Origin: Bacteroidales bacterium
GTDB taxonomy: Bacteria; Bacteroidota; Bacteroidia; Bacteroidales; WCHB1-69
Length of the DNA: 64,000 bases
NCBI GenBank assembly: GCA_024686335.1
Contig: JAILCI010000020.1
Location: 26,098-90,097 of the forward strand
Direction: 5' to 3'
The translations under genes and the position numbers were made by a program. The notes under the pieces were generated by a model. It had not been told where the DNA came from. It did no database searches and was given only the letters and a program-made list of their open reading frames with translations. Below, one piece after another: positions 54,903-62,853 of this stretch; within the stretch, counting starts at the first letter, position 1; each line of letters begins with the position of its first letter.

Positions 54903-56204
54903 TTATTCTTTCTTGTCAATAACTAATGCGTCGGCAACCACCTCGGCAAGAGATTTTATCTCCACACCAAGTTTGTAGGTATGGTTAATCTGCATGAGTT
55001 GGTCAACGCAGTTATGGCAAGGCGTGATAACCACGTCCGCACCCGTTGCGATAATCTGGTCAGCTTTAATCTTGCCTACTTTGAGACGGCGATCGTTATA
55101 TTCGCTCATAGCCAGCATACCGCCACCACCTCCACAGCAGAAGTTATCATTTCCCGTAGGAGTCATCTCGATGAGATTCGTTACAGCAGCATTGGTAACA
55201 AAACGCAAAGATTCGAAGAGACCGCCGTTACGTGTGATATTACACGGATCGTGGATGGTGAATTTTTTATCATTCAACGATTTATCCAACTTGATTTTAC
55301 CTTCTTTAATATAAGATTCAAGAAGTTCAATTAAGGTGATAATTTTAAAATCGGGATGTTCTTTTAAAAAGTTAGGAGCTTCCCAGCGGGCTGCACGGGA
55401 ACCATGACCGCACTCGCCGAGGACAAGGGTTTTGCAACCCATACGATGTACCTCTTCGAAGAGGTTGCGGGCAATTTGGGAGGCATGTTCATCGTTGCCA
55501 GAGAAATAACCATAATTGGTCACATCGTACATATCCTTGGAGAGGGTCCAGCTGGCGCCTGCTGCGTAGAAAATCTTAGCAGCAGCAGCAATGGAGAGCG
55601 GGAAGAACTTTGGCTCACGCGGATTCAACGTGTAAAGGAAATCCACACCCTCTTTATTCAACGGGATGGGATTCTCTATACCCAGCTCATCTTCCAGGTC
55701 CTCAGCCATCCAATCGATAGTGTCTATAAAGTCCTCCTCGGGGATAGCCATGTTGTTCTTCGTCTCAAGGGCAGCATCCACGGTAGCTTGCAATGTCTGG
55801 GGCACGAGACCCATCACTGCTAACATGCGGCGACCGGTACGTACCACGAAAGGAATGTCCACGCCGATAGAGCAGTGCTTAACACAACGGCCACACATGG
55901 TGCAAGCTCCAAACAGTTCATCAATCATTTCATCGATGACTTCATCCGTCATCTCTCGGGCATTATTCAGTTTCGGAGCGGTACGACCAAGAAAGGTGCA
56001 ATAGCGACGATATATCGAAGCAACCATGTCCACCTTCTTTCCCGGGATGAATTTTGCCTCCGGGAAAGTCTTATAGAACAGACAGCTGGTGCTGCAGAGA
56101 CCGCAGTGCACACAGGCGTTCAGATGAGTCAGAAGCTTACTGTCCGTTTGCTTTGTGAGGATGTCGATAGCTTTTTGGATACTCTCTGGGGATGCTTTTG
56201 CCAT
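54903..56204 (-). CDS. HdrD/DsrK-like (Fe-S)-binding protein
   Basis: The product (433 residues) has two 4Fe-4S motifs of the type CxxCGxCxxxC (in ACVHCGLCSTSCLF near residue 31 and GACTMCGRCVKHCS near 99) and two CCG-type cysteine-rich regions. The second reads NFCCGGGGGMLAM followed by ITPCHNCVDQL; the first contains GECGHGSRAARW and HDPCNITRNGG. This layout is that of heterodisulfide-reductase-like subunits (HdrD, DsrK, TmcB). A role in membrane or cytoplasmic thiol/disulfide electron transfer is inferred; partner genes such as a cytochrome b or flavoprotein are not next to it. Start at 56204 since the longer frame covers the promoter. Confidence 0.88.
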   Translation of the reverse strand: MAKASPESIQKAIDILTKQTDSKLLTHLNACVHCGLCSTSCLFYKTFPEAKFIPGKKVDMVASIYRRYCTFLGRTAPKLNNAREMTDEVIDEMIDELFGACTMCGRCVKHCSIGVDIPFVVRTGRRMLAVMGLVPQTLQATVDAALETKNNMAIPEEDFIDTIDWMAEDLEDELGIENPIPLNKEGVDFLYTLNPREPKFFPLSIAAAAKIFYAAGASWTLSKDMYDVTNYGYFSGNDEHASQIARNLFEEVHRMGCKTLVLGECGHGSRAARWEAPNFLKEHPDFKIITLIELLESYIKEGKIKLDKSLNDKKFTIHDPCNITRNGGLFESLRFVTNAAVTNLIEMTPTGNDNFCCGGGGGMLAMSEYNDRRLKVGKIKADQIIATGADVVITPCHNCVDQLMQINHTYKLGVEIKSLAEVVADALVIDKKE

Positions 56205-56222
56205 AGTAAAAATTTTAAGGCG

Positions 56223-56256
56223 CAAAAATAATAAAGTTTCCGCTATTACGGACAAA
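56223..56256 (-). promoter_or_regulatory. Promoter of the HdrD/DsrK-like gene
   Basis: On the minus strand TTTG (56253-56256) precedes TATTTTTG (56223-56230) with 22 bases between, 19 bases upstream of the ATG at 56204. Confidence 0.6.
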
Positions 56257-56294
56257 TATATTGCGGTTTTTTGGCGAGGAACAAATAATATTGT

Positions 56295-56314
56295 GGTCGA
56301 TGTACACATCGACC
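56295..56314. repeat. Solitary palindrome related to the six-unit array
   Basis: GGTCGATG pairs with CATCGACC around TACA and is followed by CTACAA. The stem logic and the CCCTAC tail match the last two units of the array at 45486-45536. It lies between the iron-sulfur gene promoter and the M16 stop codon. Confidence 0.7.
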
Positions 56315-56341
56315 CTACAAAGATTCCAAAATCATCGATTT

Positions 56342-57583
56342 TTAACGATCCAAGACATCGTAATAGAGTGTATTGCTCTTCTCCTCCTTGAAGAGGTCGC
56401 GGGCAACACGCTGGACTTTCTCTTCGGTGATAGCAAAATAGTGGTCACGTTCGCAGGTGAAGTACTCCGCCTCGGAGGTCACCTCCCCTATCGCCAAGGT
56501 GGTGGCGCGGTCATCGACTTTGATCTCGTTGCTCAGCAGGACGGACTCGGCACGGTTCTGCACCTTCTGAAGGTCGTGCGGCAAGGTGTCCGGGAACTGG
56601 AAATTATAGAGAAATTCGGTCAAAGCCTGGTCTGCCTCTTTCAACGTGACACCCTCGTTAGGATAGCCGCTGATGAGGAAGCAGCCATTGTCGGCGGTCC
56701 CTGTGATGGAGGCTGAGATGGTAGAGAAGAGTTTACGCTTAGTAACCAGCTCTTGGTAGAGATAGGCAGACTGGCCCGTGCCGAACATATCGGAGATGAG
56801 GTCGTAGGTATGATAATCCGGATGCAGGCGGTCGCACATGGGCCAACCTTTCATGAGCACGGGAGTGGGCACATCCCGACGCACTTCCAGAAACCGGGCT
56901 GCAGTCTGGACTTCCTCATGAGGATAGACTCTCTCCTTTGCTGCTCCGGCAGGAATGTCACCAAACCACTTCTCGGCCAATCGGAAGACCTCCGCCGCCT
57001 TCACGTTTCCCGCCACCACCAACACGGCATTGTCGGGACGATAGAAACGGCTGCGGAACTCCTTAATCATCATCATATCCACCTCCGCAATATGCTCTGT
57101 CTTCTTTCCGATAGGCAACCATTGGTATGGGTGCTTCTTATAGGCCATCCCATAGAACAGCATCATCAAGTCTCCATAAGGCCTGTTGAGATAGTTCTCC
57201 TTGAACTCCTCGATGACCACATGCTTCTGCACGTCGAGAGTCTCCTGCTCAAAACAGAGAGTGAGCATACGATCAGACTCCAGCCAGAGAGCCGTTTCCA
57301 AATTGCCGGCAGGTAAAACAATATAATAATTGGTAAGATCTTGTGATGTATAGGCGTTGTTATATGCACCAATCTTTTGTAAAACGCCGTCATAGTCGGG
57401 CGCATTGGGAGACCCTGTGAACATATAGTGCTCCATCAGATGGGCCATGCCCGTATGGTCGGGATGCTCATCGCGAGAGCCGACACGATAGGTCACATTG
57501 ACTGCCACGATGGGCGTGGTAGGATCCTCGTGAACCAAGACCCGGAGGCCATTGGAAAGTATTGTGCGTTGGAAATGAATCAT
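56342..57583 (-). CDS. M16 family zinc metalloprotease, single-module (413 aa)
   Basis: The product has the inverted zinc motif HLMEH in GMAHLMEHYMFTG (near residue 47) and the distal glutamate in HVVIEEFKENYLNRP. The layout is that of a 400-residue M16B protease with one active and one inactive half, resembling mitochondrial processing peptidase-like enzymes. No signal peptide is seen, in contrast to the 940-residue M16 protein in this window, so it likely acts in the cytoplasm. The ATG at 57583 fits the family start (FQRTILSNGLRVLV) better than the one at 57604. Confidence 0.93.
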   Translation of the reverse strand: MIHFQRTILSNGLRVLVHEDPTTPIVAVNVTYRVGSRDEHPDHTGMAHLMEHYMFTGSPNAPDYDGVLQKIGAYNNAYTSQDLTNYYIVLPAGNLETALWLESDRMLTLCFEQETLDVQKHVVIEEFKENYLNRPYGDLMMLFYGMAYKKHPYQWLPIGKKTEHIAEVDMMMIKEFRSRFYRPDNAVLVVAGNVKAAEVFRLAEKWFGDIPAGAAKERVYPHEEVQTAARFLEVRRDVPTPVLMKGWPMCDRLHPDYHTYDLISDMFGTGQSAYLYQELVTKRKLFSTISASITGTADNGCFLISGYPNEGVTLKEADQALTEFLYNFQFPDTLPHDLQKVQNRAESVLLSNEIKVDDRATTLAIGEVTSEAEYFTCERDHYFAITEEKVQRVARDLFKEEKSNTLYYDVLDR

Positions 57584-57601
57584 AAAAAGATTTTTGAAGG
57601 G

Positions 57602-57609
57602 CAAAAATA
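57602..57609 (-). promoter_or_regulatory. -7 box of the single-module M16 gene
   Basis: The minus strand reads TATTTTTG, 19 bases upstream of the ATG at 57583; the 57604 ATG overlaps it. Confidence 0.6.
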
Positions 57610-57661
57610 CAAATTACTCCTCAAAAAAACTCACTGTTGGACACACCTCATTAATTTCTTA

Positions 57662-57899
57662 AGGTGCTATGGGCTTCATGGCACGCAACTCCCATAAAAA
57701 AAACACGGGAGGCATGCATTTTTGTAAACGCAAGCGCCTTTGCACGCCGCTGTTGGAGGCCGGCCATTCACACCGCGTCCGCACCGCATGTCGGCCCGCC
57801 CACCCGCGTGCTCTATGGGCAGGTGCCTCGGCAACTCATGTTGAGGTTATTTTTTTTCTTTGTACTCATCTATGTTGTGCCATCATGTATACAACTCCC
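57662..57899. repeat. MITE-like dispersed repeat, copy 2
   Basis: The right half (57796-57899) matches copy 1: CACCCGCGTGCTCTATGGGC, GGTGCCTCGG, TGTTGAGGTTATTTTTTT and TGTGCCATCATGTATACAAC. The left boundary GGGCTTCATGGCACGCAACT corresponds to GGGCTTCATG at 27982 and is itself an imperfect inverted match to the right end. The middle is more GC-rich than copy 1 and about 50 bases longer. It occupies the divergent intergenic region between the M16 gene and uvrB. Confidence 0.7.
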
Positions 57900-57901
57900 T
57901 T

Positions 57902-57957
57902 TTCTTAACTTCTTAACTTCTTAACCCCTTAACTCCTTAACTTCTTCGTTTCTTAAA
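57902..57957. repeat. Degenerate 8-base tandem repeat (TTCTTAAC)
   Basis: Seven contiguous 8-base units: TTCTTAAC three times, then CCCTTAAC, TCCTTAAC, TTCTTCGT and TTCTTAAA. The array ends 7 bases before the uvrB -7 box and covers the expected -33 position. Confidence 0.88.
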
Positions 57958-57964
57958 AAAAGGG

Positions 57965-57972
57965 TATCTTTG
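57965..57972 (+). promoter_or_regulatory. -7 box of uvrB
   Basis: TATCTTTG lies 19 bases before the uvrB ATG. Confidence 0.65.
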
Positions 57973-57991
57973 CGCCCCTAAAAAACAACCT

Positions 57992-60019
57992 ATGAATTTC
58001 AAACTTACCGCACCTTATCAGCCATCAGGAGACCAGCCGGAAGCCATCCGCCAATTGGTGGAAGGCCTGAACCGAGGCGATGAGGCGCAGACTCTTCTCG
58101 GTGTCACTGGGTCCGGCAAGACCTTCACTATCGCCAATGTGCTGCAGGAGGTCAACAGACCGGCACTTATCCTAAGTCACAATAAGACTTTAGCCGCACA
58201 ACTATATAGCGAGTTCAAGCAGTTCTTCCCTGAAAATGCTGTAGAGTATTTTGTTTCTTACTACGACTACTATCAGCCGGAGGCCTACATCCCGACCACC
58301 AACACCTATATCGAAAAGGACCTCTCCATCAACTCGGAGATTGAAAAACTGCGACTTCATACTACCGCATCATTGCTGTCAGGTCGGCGCGACATCATCG
58401 TAGTAGCGTCAGTTTCATGCATCTACGGTATCGGCAATCCTGACGACTTTGCGCGCAACGTCATCAACATCCATAAGGGTATGGTCATCGACCGCAACAA
58501 ATTGCTACTAGCCTTTGTGAGCAGTCTCTATTCCCGAACCGAACTCAACCTGGAACCTTCACAGTTCCGCGTCAAAGGCGACACTGTCGACATTTTCCCA
58601 CCATACGTGGATTATGCCTACAGAATTGTCTTCTTTGATGACGAGATAGAGCGCATTGCAGAGATAGAACCTCTTTCGGGCGGCGTTATTGCTGATGTGG
58701 ACGAGATTACCCTCTACCCTGCCAGCATCTTCGTCACCACACAGCAGTCGATGAACGATGCCATTGACCAGATCACTCTGGATTTGGGAGAGCAAGTAGC
58801 ATATTTCAAATCTATTGATAAACATCTGGAGGCCAAACGATTGGAAGATCGTGTGACATACGATGTTGAGATGATGAAAGAGTTGGGTTACTGCTCAGGC
58901 ATCGAGAACTATTCGCGTTATTTCGACAAGCGTAAGCCTGGGGACAGACCATTCTGCATCTTGGATTTCTTCCCTGAGGACTTCCTTCTGATAGTGGATG
59001 AGAGTCATGTCACGATGCCTCAGATTGGAGGTATGTATGGCGGAGACCGTTCCCGCAAGGTCAACCTGGTAGAGTACGGATTCCGGTTACCTGCAGCATT
59101 GGACAACCGTCCGTTGAAGTTCGACGAGTTTGACAGTCTGACAGGACAGACCATCTTCATGAGTGCCACGCCAGCAGAATTTGAGTTGGAACGTTCAGGC
59201 GGTATCGTTGTAGAGCAGGTGGTACGACCGACGGGCTTGTTAGACCCTCCCATCGAGGTGCGCCCCGCCACCAACCAGGTGGACGATCTGCTGAAAGAGA
59301 TAGCGGACACTGTAGCCAAACATGAGCGTGTGTTGGTGACGACACTGACAAAACGGATGGCGGAGGAGCTAAACACCTATCTCGTCAATATCAACATCAA
59401 ATCGTGTTATATCCACTCGGATGTGGACACCCTCGAACGTGTAGAGATTTTAAAAGATTTGCGGCAAGGGACCATTGACGTGCTGGTAGGTGTCAACCTG
59501 CTGCGTGAGGGTCTGGACCTACCGGAAGTCTCCCTAGTGGCCATCATGGATGCCGACAAGGAGGGTTTCCTGCGTAACGCACGGTCGCTGACGCAGACGG
59601 CGGGGCGGGCGGCGCGCCATGTCAACGGACGCGTCATCTTCTACGCCAACCAGATCACCAAGTCGATGCAGGCCACCATGGACGAGACGGCGCGCCGCCG
59701 GGCCAAACAGATGGCCTACAACGAAGAGCACCATATCGTGCCAAAGGGTGTCGTCAAGTCAGAAGAGATGCTTTTGGCGCGGCAAGTGGAAGACGCCATC
59801 CAGCATTCATCGGCAACCCAAAACTACAATACCGAACCTCTCTCCACGCCCGAGGCGGCAGAAGACGAACTCCGGCTAATGAATGTGGAGGAGTTGCAAA
59901 AAGAAAGCAAACGGTTGCGCAAAGAGATGGAGAAGGCCGTCAAGGAACTGGACTTTGACAAGGCTATTCTATTGAGGGACAGGATTAAGGAGGTGGAAGA
60001 GCGGATCAAGAATTACTAA
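57992..60019 (+). CDS. uvrB: Excinuclease ABC subunit B
   Basis: The 675-residue product carries Walker A LGVTGSGKTFTIANVL (near residue 40), the beta-hairpin YYDYYQPEAYIPTTNTYIEK that clamps damaged DNA, helicase motifs including DESHVTMPQIGGMYGGD and TAGRAARHVNGR, and the C-terminal UVR domain (about 635-670, KELDFDKAILLRDRIKEVE) that contacts UvrC. It verifies lesions in nucleotide excision repair. Length is normal. It has its own -7 box next to an 8-base repeat array. Confidence 0.98.
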   Translation: MNFKLTAPYQPSGDQPEAIRQLVEGLNRGDEAQTLLGVTGSGKTFTIANVLQEVNRPALILSHNKTLAAQLYSEFKQFFPENAVEYFVSYYDYYQPEAYIPTTNTYIEKDLSINSEIEKLRLHTTASLLSGRRDIIVVASVSCIYGIGNPDDFARNVINIHKGMVIDRNKLLLAFVSSLYSRTELNLEPSQFRVKGDTVDIFPPYVDYAYRIVFFDDEIERIAEIEPLSGGVIADVDEITLYPASIFVTTQQSMNDAIDQITLDLGEQVAYFKSIDKHLEAKRLEDRVTYDVEMMKELGYCSGIENYSRYFDKRKPGDRPFCILDFFPEDFLLIVDESHVTMPQIGGMYGGDRSRKVNLVEYGFRLPAALDNRPLKFDEFDSLTGQTIFMSATPAEFELERSGGIVVEQVVRPTGLLDPPIEVRPATNQVDDLLKEIADTVAKHERVLVTTLTKRMAEELNTYLVNINIKSCYIHSDVDTLERVEILKDLRQGTIDVLVGVNLLREGLDLPEVSLVAIMDADKEGFLRNARSLTQTAGRAARHVNGRVIFYANQITKSMQATMDETARRRAKQMAYNEEHHIVPKGVVKSEEMLLARQVEDAIQHSSATQNYNTEPLSTPEAAEDELRLMNVEELQKESKRLRKEMEKAVKELDFDKAILLRDRIKEVEERIKNY

Positions 60020-60025
60020 CTAAAA

Positions 60026-60059
60026 AAGAGGGCAGCCTTGCGGTTGCCCTCTCTTGTTT
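60026..60059. terminator. Bidirectional terminator, uvrB / propeller genes
   Basis: GAGGGCAGCC pairs with GGTTGCCCTC around TTGC. The plus strand has a weak T-rich tail; the minus strand has TTTTTT directly after the stem, so it may serve the convergent propeller operon as well, about 85 bases past its stop. Confidence 0.8.
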
Positions 60060-60136
60060 CATAGGTTGTATGACTTCTTTTTACCACAAAGCAGGACACA
60101 ATCGATTCCCAAAGGAAAACAAACAACTAAATTTTT

Positions 60137-61492
60137 TCATGATTTTATAATTTTGGCAGAGACAATGCTTCCGCCTATGTACACTTTGATGATATAGACG
60201 CCTTTTGGCCATGAATAGGTGTCAATCCTATGATATTGAAGATTGATATTGTTTTCATCCAAAACTGTTTTGCCTGACACATCAATTATTATGACACGCT
60301 TAATCGGATAATCACATGTTATAAAACATTGATTTTCAACAGGATTTGGAAATATATCCAAAGGAATATGCTCTTGAATATGCACCTCTGTGTTCGGAAA
60401 ATCATAGGGATGAAACCTATACACTACTCCATAAGATGAGTTGGAATCAACCATGCCTGTTAGAAAAAAGAGGGTGTCTTCTTCACATGCAGCCATGTCA
60501 GTCACAAAACCCATAAACAATTCTTGAAATTGGGCGTGAAAGCCAAATACTTTTGACAACCTAGCTACAATATGGGGCGTAGGTTCTAAATTCCCGGCAT
60601 TCCATGCCGTAGATATCGTGTAGCCACTGTTCAGGAAGATACTTCGGATGTGGCTGAATTCAGGTGTCGTGAATCCTGTCCAATAAACGTTATAGGTCGC
60701 AAAATCGTCTTCTGTGTAAAAAATTCGCCCTCCCATCAATTCTCCAATCCCGTCATTGTAAAAATGAATGGACACTATGTTGACAGGCCCTTCTTTCCCC
60801 ATAAAAGCATCCCCCAATTCGATCGGGACCCAAGTACTGCCCAAGTCCATGGATTTATGTACAGGATGAGAAGCGTTGATTTGGTCGTTTAAATATGAGA
60901 AGAGCGTTAACACATACACAACACTGTCGTTCAGGACGCAAAAGTCGCTGATTTGGATTTCACCTGTGATTTTTGTCCATGACACACCGTTGTCCATGGT
61001 CCTGAACAGGGCCTTTTCATTTTTATCCAAGGCTATCAAGGTGTCATGATTAATAAAGGTCATTTTAGAAAAGGTATGCAGGCTGTCTATCAAGACCCAT
61101 GAAGTGCCACCGTCTGTAGTTCTATATACGTTGTGATCAGCCGAAATCCCGATGGAAGAGCATGGTTCAATTTCCCCACCAATTGCAAAACCAGTCCATT
61201 CGTCATAAAAGAATATATTGTAAAAACACTTTCCGGCTTCGGAATCAAACATATAAACATCATCCCAAGAATTACCGTTGTCTATAGATTTGTATAATGC
61301 GTTAACCCCACCCAGATAGACGACCCCTGGTGATGGGTGCGATATGCACATAAAAACATCATCTGGCGAGTTGGGCAGCCATTCCGCCTGCCCGCGCGCC
61401 GTGCCTGCCAGGGCCAGCAGGAACGCCAGCACCCAAAGACGGCGTGCCCTGCCCATCATTACGAAACCAATGTTCAGAATGCTGTTTTTCAT
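60137..61492 (-). CDS. Asp-box propeller protein with T9SS tail, last of tandem
   Basis: The product (451 residues) has a signal peptide (LWVLAFLLALAGTARGQAEW), then repeated Asp-box-like blades such as SIDNGNSWDDV, TTDGGTSWVLI and TMDNGVSWTKI, as in sialidase/YCF48-type propellers, and a T9SS sorting tail (LDIFPNPVENQCFITCD to the end). No catalytic sialidase residues are evident, so binding rather than hydrolysis is likely. Its start overlaps the stop of the upstream paralogue as ATGA. The first 40 codons match the upstream paralogue almost exactly, but the body and tail are AT-richer and clearly divergent. Confidence 0.85.
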   Translation of the reverse strand: MKNSILNIGFVMMGRARRLWVLAFLLALAGTARGQAEWLPNSPDDVFMCISHPSPGVVYLGGVNALYKSIDNGNSWDDVYMFDSEAGKCFYNIFFYDEWTGFAIGGEIEPCSSIGISADHNVYRTTDGGTSWVLIDSLHTFSKMTFINHDTLIALDKNEKALFRTMDNGVSWTKITGEIQISDFCVLNDSVVYVLTLFSYLNDQINASHPVHKSMDLGSTWVPIELGDAFMGKEGPVNIVSIHFYNDGIGELMGGRIFYTEDDFATYNVYWTGFTTPEFSHIRSIFLNSGYTISTAWNAGNLEPTPHIVARLSKVFGFHAQFQELFMGFVTDMAACEEDTLFFLTGMVDSNSSYGVVYRFHPYDFPNTEVHIQEHIPLDIFPNPVENQCFITCDYPIKRVIIIDVSGKTVLDENNINLQYHRIDTYSWPKGVYIIKVYIGGSIVSAKIIKS

Positions 61493-62853
61493 AACTTGAC
61501 AATTTTGGTGGAGACTACCCCTTTGTCCGTATATGCCTTGATGAAATAGAGACCTTTGCCCCATTTGTCTGCGTTCAAGACCGCTTCCTTTTGCTCTTCT
61601 GCATCCTGCACGTGAACAATTCGCCCCTGGATGTCATACACCTCTATTCTGCTGAAGGGAACTTCACAGGATACCATGAACTGCTCGGAAACCGGATTCG
61701 GAGAAACCGAGAAAGACAATTCCGGACGGTCCTGCATCCCTACATTCGGAATGTCAGCAGCCCGCAATCGGAACACAAAGGTGTCGTAGTTAAAAGCATC
61801 CGTTGTGACGAAGAATGTGCTGTCGGCCTCACATCCCGCCACATCGCTGATATTTCTGAACCAAAAAGGTTCAGCTGGAGGGTTCACTACAGACACCGTT
61901 TTTTGGTTGCGGCCAAAATCTCTCGACATGTACATTTTACTGTCGCCAAACAAGGATGGGGAACTGCTGTTCAATGAGGTGAGTACCATGTAACCGCTCT
62001 TCAAGCACGCCCCTTGAAAATTGCCGTCCATTGTTGGATAGTCGCTGCTGAAACCTGTTCCGACAACCTCGTATGTGCCAAAGTCGTCATCCGTAAAGAT
62101 CATCTGGTGACCTGACAAACTGCCCTTCCCTTCCTCCTGGAAAAAGATAAGGCCGAGCGTCATCGGTCCTTTATCTTTCGTCGGCGCGAATATCATATCC
62201 CAGTTTTCCCCGCCGTCGTGCGACTTATATACTCTGGGAGATGAGAGAGTATGCCCTCCAAAATGCATGGCATAGACAATTTGGCTGCTCACAACCGAAT
62301 AGTCTATAAGGTTTGGACCGCTGAGCACGCAGTCCCAGGTGTGGCCGCCGTCCACGGACTTGTACAGCGCATGCTCCGTCTGCTCCAGCGCGAACAGCGT
62401 GTCCTGGCTCAAGAACTGTACATTGAAAAAAGAATGGGAGGTGTCCAAGCACTGCCACGACATTCCGCCGTCCTGTGTTTTGTAGAGCCAGGGTAAGAAC
62501 GACAAGTCCCCTCCACACATATTATTTGGATTATGGGCACCTGTCGCATACCCTGTCTGCTCATCCCAGAACCACATCCCGTAAAATCGGGAGGGAAAAA
62601 TGCTGTCAAAGGTGAAGACCGTCTCCCAGGAGTCCCCGTCATCGTAGGACTTGTAAATTGACTGATACCCGGCCATATAGACAATGCCAGGGGCGGGATG
62701 CGACACACAAAAATACGCATCGCTTGGCGTGTTGGGCAGCCATTCTGCCTGCCCGCGCGCCGTGCCTGCCAGGGCCAGCAGGAACGCCAGCACCCAAAGA
62801 CGGCGTGCCCTGCCCATAACCATAAAACTAAAGTTCAGAATGCTGTTTTTCAT
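61489..62853 (-). CDS. Asp-box propeller protein with T9SS tail, middle of tandem
   Basis: The product (454 residues) has the same signal peptide as its neighbour, Asp-box blades SYDDGDSWETV, TQDGGMSWQCL, SVDGGHTWDCV and SHDGGENWDMI (the SxDxGxxW pattern), and a T9SS type A tail with LSFSVSPNPVSEQFMVSCEV and IEVYDIQGRIV. It should be exported and attached to the surface. Start and stop both overlap neighbours by the ATGA arrangement. Its tail is nearly identical to that of the next gene upstream, pointing to recent duplication or gene conversion. Confidence 0.87.
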   Translation of the reverse strand: MKNSILNFSFMVMGRARRLWVLAFLLALAGTARGQAEWLPNTPSDAYFCVSHPAPGIVYMAGYQSIYKSYDDGDSWETVFTFDSIFPSRFYGMWFWDEQTGYATGAHNPNNMCGGDLSFLPWLYKTQDGGMSWQCLDTSHSFFNVQFLSQDTLFALEQTEHALYKSVDGGHTWDCVLSGPNLIDYSVVSSQIVYAMHFGGHTLSSPRVYKSHDGGENWDMIFAPTKDKGPMTLGLIFFQEEGKGSLSGHQMIFTDDDFGTYEVVGTGFSSDYPTMDGNFQGACLKSGYMVLTSLNSSSPSLFGDSKMYMSRDFGRNQKTVSVVNPPAEPFWFRNISDVAGCEADSTFFVTTDAFNYDTFVFRLRAADIPNVGMQDRPELSFSVSPNPVSEQFMVSCEVPFSRIEVYDIQGRIVHVQDAEEQKEAVLNADKWGKGLYFIKAYTDKGVVSTKIVKL

